A program made the translations under genes and the position numbers. Source: Bacteroidales bacterium (GTDB lineage: Bacteria; Bacteroidota; Bacteroidia; Bacteroidales; VadinHA17). Taken from it: DNA of 6,725 nt. Where the stretch lies: positions 1 to 6,725 of the forward strand of contig DOZA01000002.1 of NCBI GenBank assembly GCA_003518245.1, in the 5' to 3' direction. Below, piece by piece: positions 1 through 6,694 of this stretch. A model generated the notes under the pieces. It searched no databases, was not told where the DNA came from, and saw only the letters and a program-made list of their open reading frames with translations. Position 1 is the stretch's first letter; each line of letters begins with the position of its first letter.

Positions 1-1
1 A

Positions 2-700
2 CTAGATAATGTATCAACCGATTTCGAAGAAGGTAAGACAAACCTTGTTATCGGGCGTAGTGGCTCTGGTAAAACAGTATTATTAAAATCCGTGGTCGGC
101 CTCCTGGAACTGGATGGTGGTGAGATATGGTATGACAGGATAAGGTTTGATGCACTGGATTTTAAAAAACGCAAGTCTATACGCAAGGATATTGGCATGC
201 TCTTCCAGGGCAGCGCATTATTCGATTCTATGACGGCGGAGGAAAATGTTATGTTCAAGCTTAACATGTTCACCTCCATGAGCCAAACAGATAAACAGAA
301 ACGTGTCGATTATTGTCTTGATCGTGTAAATATCAGGAATGCCAATAAAATGCTGCCATCTGAACTTTCAGGTGGTATGCGCAAAAGAGTGGCTATCGCC
401 AGGGCTATAGTACTTAACCCTCATTACCTTTTCTGCGATGAACCAAACTCAGGTCTTGATCCCAAGACAGCAATACTTATTGATAATCTTATAAAAAATA
501 TCACCGAAGAGTTCAAAATGACGACTATAGTCAATACCCATGATATGAATTCGGTCATGGAGATCGGGGAAAAGATAGTATTTATAGCCGGGGGTAAAAA
601 ATACTGGGAAGGGACTAACAGTGAGATACTGAAATCTGACTGCAAGACCCTTAATGATTTCATTTTTGCCAGTAAACTGGCTCAGCAGCTGAAGCGCTAA
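2..700 (+). CDS. mlaF: Mla-type ABC transporter ATP-binding protein (MlaF-like), 5' end outside the window
   Basis: Cytoplasmic ATPase subunit of an Mla/Ttg2-type ABC importer-like complex, which in Gram-negative bacteria moves phospholipids between inner and outer membrane together with the permease MlaE and the MCE protein MlaD. The frame is open from base 2, so the start lies left of the window; the GTG at 92 is not the start because the Walker A loop GRSGSGKT is at 53-76. 232 residues are visible. Other motifs are the Q-loop MLFQGSALFDSMT (Gln at 206-208), the signature MLPSELSGGM (LSGGM at 365-379), Walker B plus D-loop LFCDEPNSGLDP (Asp-Glu at 437-442) and the switch His in NTHD (539-541). 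All catalytic motifs are intact. FQGSALFDSMT and MLPSELSGGM closely resemble MlaF. The protein ends soon after the ATPase core (LAQQLKR), without the longer C-terminal tail of E. coli MlaF. No mlaD follows; the next gene is convergent. The family call is firm, the exact substrate is inferred. Confidence 0.88.
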   Translation, partial: LDNVSTDFEEGKTNLVIGRSGSGKTVLLKSVVGLLELDGGEIWYDRIRFDALDFKKRKSIRKDIGMLFQGSALFDSMTAEENVMFKLNMFTSMSQTDKQKRVDYCLDRVNIRNANKMLPSELSGGMRKRVAIARAIVLNPHYLFCDEPNSGLDPKTAILIDNLIKNITEEFKMTTIVNTHDMNSVMEIGEKIVFIAGGKKYWEGTNSEILKSDCKTLNDFIFASKLAQQLKR

Positions 701-888
701 TCCTCGTCAACCTCCTCGTAATCAACATATTCCCCAAGATCCCCGGGTACTCCTCCCTGTTTCTTCTTATTATTACCGGGCTTTTCATTCCGGACCATAT
801 TCTTTTTCTGTCCCCTGGCAAGTGATTTACCAATAAGCCTGATAACAAGAAAAAATAATATCCCTATTAAAATAAGCCTAATCCACAC
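697..888 (-). CDS. Small single-span membrane protein, DUF4834-like
   Basis: A 63-aa protein of unknown function. Residues 3-19 (IRLILIGILFFLVIRLI) form one hydrophobic segment. A basic linker follows (about 21-43, rich in Lys/Arg) and then an acidic C-terminus, GEYVDYEEVDED (52-63). A short N-terminal membrane span, a polar variable linker and a terminal EYVDYEE/EYVDFEE motif is the pattern I associate with the Bacteroidota family DUF4834; this is recalled, not searched. The start is GTG (886-888). It is chosen because a perfect AGGAGG lies 5 nt upstream and because it keeps the whole hydrophobic segment; no ATG precedes that segment. It is the last gene of the minus-strand operon, 9 bp after the DUF5723 gene, and its TAG stop overlaps the TAA stop of the convergent ATPase gene by 4 bp. 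The basic linker suggests that the C-terminal part is cytoplasmic. Confidence 0.8.
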   Translation of the reverse strand: MWIRLILIGILFFLVIRLIGKSLARGQKKNMVRNEKPGNNKKKQGGVPGDLGEYVDYEEVDED

Positions 889-893
889 CTGTA

Positions 894-899
894 CCTCCT
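894..899 (-). promoter_or_regulatory. Strong Shine-Dalgarno for the DUF4834-like gene, overlapping the upstream stop codon
   Basis: On the minus strand the sequence reads TAGGAGGTACAG and then GTG. AGGAGG is a perfect Shine-Dalgarno, 5 nt from the GTG start. Its first two bases are the last two of the TAG stop (898-900) of the DUF5723 gene. This decides the GTG start of the small gene. It stands out because the other three starts in this operon have no such site. Confidence 0.75.
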
Positions 900-2358
900 A
901 TTCAACTAACATTGGTATATCTGCTTTCTTCTTTTTGACACGTCCGAACAATAAGTTAAATCCAAAACGTATATTCAGATAATCAAGCCTTTGCGGGATT
1001 ATAAACCGGTCATTGCCGTTATCACCTGTAAATTCTATCCATGAAGCAGGTATCTGGTCAACTATTGTGTAGAATTGTACAGGCCCTCCTCTTAATGACA
1101 GGCCGAATCCGAAATTATTATAACTCCTGTTGGTCAATGTATAGCTCAGTGTAGTACCCAGCACATCACCTGCATTCAGTGTTGCCGACAATGTCAGGGT
1201 TTCTCTTACACCCATACCCAGTGTTGTCCTTGACAATACTCCAAGCGAAAGAAAATCAACCGGTTGATAACTGCCAGCCAGGTATAATTTTGTTGGGAGC
1301 CCGGTGACATAACCTTCTTCGCTGTCAACAAATTCGAATGTATTCAACAGTGAATCTCCAAACTCTTCTACTATAAGGTCAAAATCCTTTTCATCTTCTA
1401 TTGCTTCTGTAATATCAAATCCTTCAAAGGTAAAATCGTTAGACGCTTTAAAAGTAAACGACTCTCTTCCCCAGTTAATATAACCAAAATCAATTATGCT
1501 GGCTGATAGTTGCAGATTATCCATAAGTATATATTCTGCACCTATATCTATACCCATACCGAAATTATTAAAGCTGGGACCGACATCACCGAAACCTATC
1601 TCTTCCCTTCCAGTAATATCATCAATAAACCCGTTTTCATCAAGAGTTACATCAAAAGGACCGCTAAGTTTAAGCAACACTTCTGCATTTACGGCATGTG
1701 AATAATCTTCGTTTACCTGCACCTCTAAATTATCAGCTTTAAGTGAAGCACTCATTGCTCCCTGCATCAGTTTCAACCGTCCTCCCACACGAAGCCGGTC
1801 AGTAATATTCTTTGACAGTCCTATATGTGTCTGCAGGTAAGCTTGTGCATTTATTCCTATACCCGACAGGTGAGCTGTTGAACCAATAAACTCTTCATTA
1901 CCCTCCAGGGCCAGGGTAAACAGGTCAACAGGTAATTTACCCCTGGCCATACCTTTAACTGATATTCCAAAATCTATCCACCAGTCATTGTCAATAGCAA
2001 ACCCCACACCCAGAACAGGAATACTTGATTCGACCGAGAGGAAACCTTTCTGTCCTATCTTCCTGAAAAACAAATCCCTGTCGAAATCGGGATGTAGAAC
2101 TGTTATTACAGAGTCAGCTCCGGGCATGGGTTGTAACAGGTTAGTTATATTAAACATATTATTACTTAAACCCACATAGGAACCAGACAGCACCGGCAGC
2201 CCAATAAACACATTCGCTCCCGGTCTGAAAGCCGGGTTAAACTCCGATGATTGCGGAATATTCATAAAATATTGAGTCTGTATATGTTGTGAAAACACAC
2301 CAGCCGATATCATAAGTATCCCGGCTATTAAACCCGCTTTTCTTATATTGTTCTTCAT
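898..2358 (-). CDS. DUF5723-type outer-membrane beta-barrel protein
   Basis: A 486-aa predicted outer-membrane protein of unknown function. Residues 1-23 look like a signal peptide (KNNIRK, hydrophobic LIAGILMISAGVF, then S|Q, the usual Bacteroidota cleavage context). The mature N-terminus has QTQYFMNIPQSSEFNPAFRP (27-46) followed by VFIGLPVLSGSYVGLSNN, which matches my memory of the DUF5723 N-terminus. The C-terminal part has NNFGFGLSLRGGPVQFYTIVDQIP (414-437), also typical. Many alternating hydrophobic strands follow one another (for example 264-276, 282-294, 356-363, 367-376, 385-395, 400-408), and the last (LNIRFGFNLLFG, 461-472) is followed by a KKKK tail. An acidic stretch at 311-349 interrupts the strands and could be a long loop. 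ATG start; only 2 bp separate it from the stop of the lipoprotein gene and no Shine-Dalgarno is visible, so coupled translation is likely. The barrel is inferred, not shown. Confidence 0.82.
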   Translation of the reverse strand: MKNNIRKAGLIAGILMISAGVFSQHIQTQYFMNIPQSSEFNPAFRPGANVFIGLPVLSGSYVGLSNNMFNITNLLQPMPGADSVITVLHPDFDRDLFFRKIGQKGFLSVESSIPVLGVGFAIDNDWWIDFGISVKGMARGKLPVDLFTLALEGNEEFIGSTAHLSGIGINAQAYLQTHIGLSKNITDRLRVGGRLKLMQGAMSASLKADNLEVQVNEDYSHAVNAEVLLKLSGPFDVTLDENGFIDDITGREEIGFGDVGPSFNNFGMGIDIGAEYILMDNLQLSASIIDFGYINWGRESFTFKASNDFTFEGFDITEAIEDEKDFDLIVEEFGDSLLNTFEFVDSEEGYVTGLPTKLYLAGSYQPVDFLSLGVLSRTTLGMGVRETLTLSATLNAGDVLGTTLSYTLTNRSYNNFGFGLSLRGGPVQFYTIVDQIPASWIEFTGDNGNDRFIIPQRLDYLNIRFGFNLLFGRVKKKKADIPMLVE

Positions 2359-2360
2359 GG

Positions 2361-3950
2361 CTATTCGTCTTCAGAGTTAAAATTAAGATTAATATCGGCT
2401 TTTACCTTCACGGCTATACTGAATACTATATTGTAGTCAGAGTATATCTTCACATCCTTTGTACCGTTATCAGTGGTATTAAGTATGAAAGAAATGATTA
2501 TCTGATCAGCCACCTGTGCAGCATCCAGAAACCCGGGAGTGAATTCAATCTCTGCATTACCCGTACTGGGTCCTGTTACCCTGCCGTTTGCATCAACCGG
2601 TGCCGGTAAAAGCAGATCACCGGTATCAATCGTTTCAAGAACTGTCATTGATGTTGAATCATATAATTCAAGTATTGCCGAAGCGCCCAGTGGGAAGCCA
2701 TTCTCAGCATAAAGTCTAATTGTAAGCTCTTCCATCATATCCAGGAGGTCATCCTCTTCAGGATCATCACTGATAAGGAAATTATCAGTCGTATCAGACA
2801 ATTGCAGGTTGGATATCCTGAACTCAAGTGGTATTTCTACCTCCATATCTGCAATAAAACTGCTGCTCCCAAAAATAATATTATCCTCAAGGTGTTCACC
2901 ATCAGGATTAATTGACCCTGATCCGAAGTATTCAATCTCATATGGTAACATTGAAATCAGGTCAGGGAGGGTTGAATTGGTTTTATCAATGGTAAAAGAA
3001 GAACTCACCTCCCTGTTATCCAGCGTGTTAGGATAATCAATATCTACTGGATCCCTGTCAAGTGATATCTCCTGTTCATCATTTATTCCTTTAACCTCGG
3101 TATTTATCCTCATGGGTAAGCCGAAAGAATTGGTATAGTCTATTGTTATGCTGGGGCTGGTAAGGTATATTGATCCTGATAGCTTTGAAAAGAAATCTTC
3201 CATATCCAGGTCCAGAGTATCCTTCTCAGATGACTCATTATGATTACCGAAATAACCGGTAGCATAGTCAAATTCAGGTTCCTCCAAATCAATGGATACT
3301 TTCACACTATCCGAAGGATCATAACTTCCTGGTGGTAATAGTACAGTAATATCATATTCAAACGGCAACTGGTTATATGGTTCTGACGGATTGGTGTCAA
3401 AATTAGCAAGTACACCATCCATGTTTATTATACCGTTAACCGTTGAACCCGCGGGGACTGTTACCGATTGAGTAAGCGGGGCTCCTCCATCATCAATAGA
3501 TGTAGCCTCCAGGGTAATACTGACATCAAATGAGCACCATGATCTTATGGTGTAGTTAGCCTGGCCGCTTAATACCTTCATCTTTTTAATCTTTATATCA
3601 TCACCGGGATCAATAAAAAGAGTATCACGCTCATCAGATACTGTTATACTTGTTATCTGCGTGGTGCTTTCAAATGTTGTTGTCTCAAATGAACTGTAAA
3701 AATCCTCCAGCTGGAAATTGATAATTGAATCTTCTCTGAAAACAAATTTCAGTAATTCATTATCAAACACCAGTGTGTCATTTGGTTCAACAACATTACT
3801 CAGTGTCATTTCGCCCTTAACAGCCTTCAGAATTACTGACGGGTTAAGAGCCACCTCTCCTGATAATTTGTCCATATCATATCTCTCATTGATACATGAT
3901 GACAGAACAAGCAAGGAAAGGAGAACTATGAATATTGTTTTTCGTTTCAT
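2361..3950 (-). CDS. Predicted lipoprotein with three repeated beta-sandwich-like units
   Basis: A 529-aa protein of unknown function. Residues 1-18 are a lipoprotein signal (KRK, hydrophobic IFIVLLSLLVL, lipobox LSSC with Cys19 as the lipidated residue). CINERYDMDKLS follows; acidic residues just after the Cys can act as surface-export signals in Bacteroidota, but this is not a clear consensus. The segment around 45-75 (GEMTLSNVV..DTLVFDNELLKFVFRED) is like the N-terminal part of other Bacteroidota envelope lipoproteins I have seen. The remainder shows three related units at about 122-230, 255-380 and 403-525. Each starts with strands that lead into a fairly similar turn (YTIRSWCSFDVSITL, DYTNSFGLPMRINTEV, AENGFPLGASAILEL) and ends in further strands. 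The protein is rich in Asp/Glu and Ser/Thr, as is common for secreted beta proteins. ATG start with an AT-rich leader, 12 bp after the 893-aa gene and 2 bp before the DUF5723 gene. It probably acts with the DUF5723 protein in the outer membrane; this is inferred from the gene pairing. Confidence 0.82.
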   Translation of the reverse strand: MKRKTIFIVLLSLLVLSSCINERYDMDKLSGEVALNPSVILKAVKGEMTLSNVVEPNDTLVFDNELLKFVFREDSIINFQLEDFYSSFETTTFESTTQITSITVSDERDTLFIDPGDDIKIKKMKVLSGQANYTIRSWCSFDVSITLEATSIDDGGAPLTQSVTVPAGSTVNGIINMDGVLANFDTNPSEPYNQLPFEYDITVLLPPGSYDPSDSVKVSIDLEEPEFDYATGYFGNHNESSEKDTLDLDMEDFFSKLSGSIYLTSPSITIDYTNSFGLPMRINTEVKGINDEQEISLDRDPVDIDYPNTLDNREVSSSFTIDKTNSTLPDLISMLPYEIEYFGSGSINPDGEHLEDNIIFGSSSFIADMEVEIPLEFRISNLQLSDTTDNFLISDDPEEDDLLDMMEELTIRLYAENGFPLGASAILELYDSTSMTVLETIDTGDLLLPAPVDANGRVTGPSTGNAEIEFTPGFLDAAQVADQIIISFILNTTDNGTKDVKIYSDYNIVFSIAVKVKADINLNFNSEDE

Positions 3951-3962
3951 ATCTATATTTTT

Positions 3963-6644
3963 TTATCTGGTTATCTCGTAATTATAAAGGAAGCTATCCC
4001 GTCCTCCAATGATTAGGTTAAAACTGCTTCCCCTTTTAAGTCTTCCAACTGAGAAAGACGTGCTGCCGCTTAGAGGGAATCCCTTGAGGTTCTTACCTCT
4101 ATCATCAACAACATATATCTCTCCTGCTCTTGTATCTGTAAACCCTATCTTTTTATCATTTGATGAAAATTCAAGCCCGTATGGTCCGTTGATAATATCT
4201 GAGCTGAGGGTAAGGCTGAACATCCTGTCCCTGTCATCATCATATGCATACATCCTGTTACCATCAATAAAGATATATTCACCCAGCCCATCAGCATCCA
4301 GGTCATAATATTCAAAGACAGGGTCATCTGAGAATTCATTTACTGTATATGTCTGCACCTCCCCGTTGAAGTTAATCATCTTTATTGAGCCGTCTTTTGC
4401 TGCCAGCACCATCCTTGGCCTGGTACCTGTTGTAAGCCTGAGCATTGAGCGATCAGACCGGCATACCTGCTCTTTCATTTCAACCCTTATATTTCCTTTC
4501 CTGTTCAGAATATACATATTCTCATCATCATTGACTACCAGGTAATCCTTACCTGAGGCCCTGAAGAACTCAACATCGTTTGTTACTGTACCTTTTGTCC
4601 TGAACTGTTCCCAGCCTCTGACAGTGCTCCCTGATTTATCATAGGCATATACTTTCCTGTCCTCGCCACATATAAATAACCTGTAATCCCTGTTACTCTC
4701 GTAATCAAATAAAGCAAGTCCGTTGGTTGCCGGTGATCGTAACCGGACAGGGTATTTCTCAACATTATTACCATTGCGATCTATCAGGTGAAGGAAATTT
4801 TTAGTGGCAAACAGTATCTGCAGCTTACCATTCTTATAGTAATCAATCATGTAAGCATTACCTATTATAGCTTCACTTATTGGTCGCTTCCACAATATTC
4901 TCCCTGCCGAATTGATAAGGTACAGCTTATTATTCATATCCTGTATGAAAATCTCGTGGTCACCGGTATAATGATTAGTAAAGAAAAGAGGCTTGGAAGA
5001 GGCAACAGTGTCCAGCAGGCTCTCCCAGACGGCCTTTGCCTCTTCTCTCACCTCGGGCTTATACATTACCGATAAAGTATTATATATCATATCATTACTT
5101 GAAACAAGCTGGTATCCTATAGCCTGAACCTTACGTAATGATTCTGTATTTTTTTCAAGTCCTTTCACTATTTCTTCTTTCATCACACCTGACAGCAGGG
5201 GGATTATTCTTGAGGGCACACAATAAAAATAATACCCTGCCCTGCTGGGCATTGTGCTTTCAAACTCACGGTAGGTGAGGTCATTTGCCAGGGTCCTGTT
5301 CAGAATATTATCATATAAGAATTTTGACAGTGTGCCTGGCTCACTACTTAAGACTAACAGATCATCATAAAAGGTTGCATACTTTGAGTCAATGAATTTC
5401 CCGAATTTACCTCCCAGGTCCTGACCCATATCCTTATCCGGCAGCCTGTAAATTATATATTCTGATTCAGCATCAGGTTGATATTTAATTAAATATTCGT
5501 TTGTTGGAACATCTTTACGGCGGTAATACTGTTCCAGCTCAGAAGAAAAAGCTTCCTCTGTTGCACTGCTCCCCCTGAGATCCATGAGCATTACTTTATT
5601 GCTTTCAATATCCTGCCCCTTGATATTGAGGTGTACCCTGGCCATTTCTCCTGATAACTGGCTTTTCAGAATATCAGAAATATACCTTGTCTCCCTGTTT
5701 TTACTGCTCACCGGTGTCTTAACAGGTTCCGTAATTATTTCGAACATAGCAGTACCTGAAGGTATATATCTGAAAATATCATACGAGCCCGGTTCCTGCT
5801 GGCGGTAATTATATAATATCTGGCTCGAATCACTTGTTTCAATATAACCGCTGAAAACGACACCGTTATTTTTAATATAAAGATCTGCTTCCATGCATGA
5901 AGCCAGCCCGGGAATATAAGATGCCATACCCTTATCTGACACCCCGGTCAGTAGAGATATGAACCTGGCAGCATTATCAAAAATGAGGTATATCTTATTT
6001 TCATTCCTCCCTGCCGCTGCCGACACTGATTTGAACCCTGGCAAATCCCGTATATCCATCTCCTGCTCAATCTGCCTGATACCAGCTTCAACAAGTATAT
6101 ACGAAGGGCTGATAATTACCACGCCACTGACAAATGAAACAAATAAGGACGGCTCACCTGTAGATCTTTTAACAAGTTCATAAACATTACTTTCCTGGTA
6201 TTCTTTCACAGTATATCTGTATCCGGCAATATCGTCCATGAATGACCTTAAATGTTTATCCCTTACCTCCGGCAAAGCTGCAAAGGAAAAGAAAGGTGTA
6301 AGCCTGTTCTTACCAAGCAGGTGGATAGATATTAGAACAGGATTTTTGCCAGCTAACTGGTTAAACTCACGATTATGAGCCAACGAATCTATCATACCAA
6401 CAGCTTTTGTAAAGCCCTGAAGCTCCCCTATTTCTGACATGCCACCAATTATTTCATTATCAGATACCAGCGACTCAAAAAGCCCGGGCATATCGACAGC
6501 TTCGATAATAATTCCTGCATCCAGCGGTACGCTTCCATATGGACTGGCCACATAGGCCCTCTTTTTCTGTTGCAGAAAATATGCCAGGGCAGCCATCCCT
6601 GCAAATAATATAGCTATGATAATTATCGTCCAGGTTTTTGACAC
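3963..6644 (-). CDS. Membrane-anchored protein with two DUF3352-like modules and a C-terminal beta-propeller
   Basis: An 893-aa protein of unknown function and first gene of the operon. A single hydrophobic span (about 4-24, TWTIIIIAILFAGMAALAYFL) anchors it. Residues 38-270 and 292-530 are two copies of a module resembling DUF3352. Each opens with a Pro-containing phrase (SVPLDAGIIIEA at 38-49, YIPSGTAMFEII at 293-304) and later has matching segments about 253 residues apart, ending FISLLTG (228-234) and IIPLLSG (480-486). From about 550 to the end there are eight repeats spaced 42-47 residues apart of the type 'strand, KLYLINSAGRILW', as in PQQ-like propellers (BamB-like), with strand starts near 565, 609, 656, 701, 745, 788, 833 and 875. 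DLDADGLGE (781-789) resembles a calcium loop of FG-GAP repeats. The start is GTG (6642-6644): an in-frame TAA lies 12 nt upstream of it, and the first internal ATG (residue 17) would break the membrane span. TAA stop. The protein is predicted to act in the periplasm. Confidence 0.85.
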   Translation of the reverse strand: MSKTWTIIIIAILFAGMAALAYFLQQKKRAYVASPYGSVPLDAGIIIEAVDMPGLFESLVSDNEIIGGMSEIGELQGFTKAVGMIDSLAHNREFNQLAGKNPVLISIHLLGKNRLTPFFSFAALPEVRDKHLRSFMDDIAGYRYTVKEYQESNVYELVKRSTGEPSLFVSFVSGVVIISPSYILVEAGIRQIEQEMDIRDLPGFKSVSAAAGRNENKIYLIFDNAARFISLLTGVSDKGMASYIPGLASCMEADLYIKNNGVVFSGYIETSDSSQILYNYRQQEPGSYDIFRYIPSGTAMFEIITEPVKTPVSSKNRETRYISDILKSQLSGEMARVHLNIKGQDIESNKVMLMDLRGSSATEEAFSSELEQYYRRKDVPTNEYLIKYQPDAESEYIIYRLPDKDMGQDLGGKFGKFIDSKYATFYDDLLVLSSEPGTLSKFLYDNILNRTLANDLTYREFESTMPSRAGYYFYCVPSRIIPLLSGVMKEEIVKGLEKNTESLRKVQAIGYQLVSSNDMIYNTLSVMYKPEVREEAKAVWESLLDTVASSKPLFFTNHYTGDHEIFIQDMNNKLYLINSAGRILWKRPISEAIIGNAYMIDYYKNGKLQILFATKNFLHLIDRNGNNVEKYPVRLRSPATNGLALFDYESNRDYRLFICGEDRKVYAYDKSGSTVRGWEQFRTKGTVTNDVEFFRASGKDYLVVNDDENMYILNRKGNIRVEMKEQVCRSDRSMLRLTTGTRPRMVLAAKDGSIKMINFNGEVQTYTVNEFSDDPVFEYYDLDADGLGEYIFIDGNRMYAYDDDRDRMFSLTLSSDIINGPYGLEFSSNDKKIGFTDTRAGEIYVVDDRGKNLKGFPLSGSTSFSVGRLKRGSSFNLIIGGRDSFLYNYEITR

Positions 6645-6660
6645 TTTGTAAAATTCTTAT

Positions 6661-6694
6661 TATTATTTATTCAATTCAAAAATAATAAATAATA
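6661..6694. repeat. Perfect 11-bp AT inverted repeat around the candidate -7 element
   Basis: TATTATTTATT (6661-6671) is the exact reverse complement of AATAAATAATA (6684-6694), with a 12-nt loop at 6672-6683. The candidate -7 element lies in the loop. It could be an operator, a weak hairpin or a chance product of the A/T-only composition. As a hairpin it would be weak because it has no G-C pair, and no U-tract suggests a terminator. Confidence 0.5.
6677..6684 (-). promoter_or_regulatory. Candidate Bacteroidota -7 promoter element for the operon
   Basis: The minus strand reads TATTTTTG, which fits the TAnnTTTG -7 consensus of the Bacteroidota primary sigma factor. It lies 32 nt upstream of the GTG start, giving a leader of about 26 nt. 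No TTTG-type -33 element is found at the expected distance (around 6702-6708), where the tandem repeat lies instead. The match sits in AT-rich sequence, so chance is a serious alternative. Confidence 0.35.

Noticed and set aside
92..94. GTG as a possible start of the ATPase gene
   Set aside because: The same frame is open to the window edge and encodes the Walker A loop at 53-76, so the real start lies further left.
660..848. Minus-strand frame of 62 aa overlapping the DUF4834-like gene
   Set aside because: It overlaps the 63-aa gene in another frame, has no ribosome site, and the other frame has the membrane span and the family C-terminus.
1496..1705. Plus-strand frames inside the DUF5723 gene
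   Set aside because: Two overlapping short frames antisense to a well-supported gene, with no motif or ribosome site.
3951..3962. Separate promoter for the lipoprotein gene
   Set aside because: The 12-bp gap contains no -7-type TAnnTTTG element and is too short to need its own promoter; an internal promoter in the upstream gene cannot be excluded.
4009..4308. Plus-strand frame of 99 aa inside the propeller region
   Set aside because: Antisense shadow of the propeller repeats; Ser/Pro/Leu-rich composition typical of antisense reading.
4788..5075. Plus-strand frame of 95 aa inside the 893-aa gene
   Set aside because: It lies antisense inside a convincing gene whose duplication and propeller repeats are on the minus strand; no recognisable motif.
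6661..6694. Rho-independent terminator
   Set aside because: The stem has no G-C pair and no clear T-tract distinct from the stem itself, so it would not form a stable terminator hairpin.
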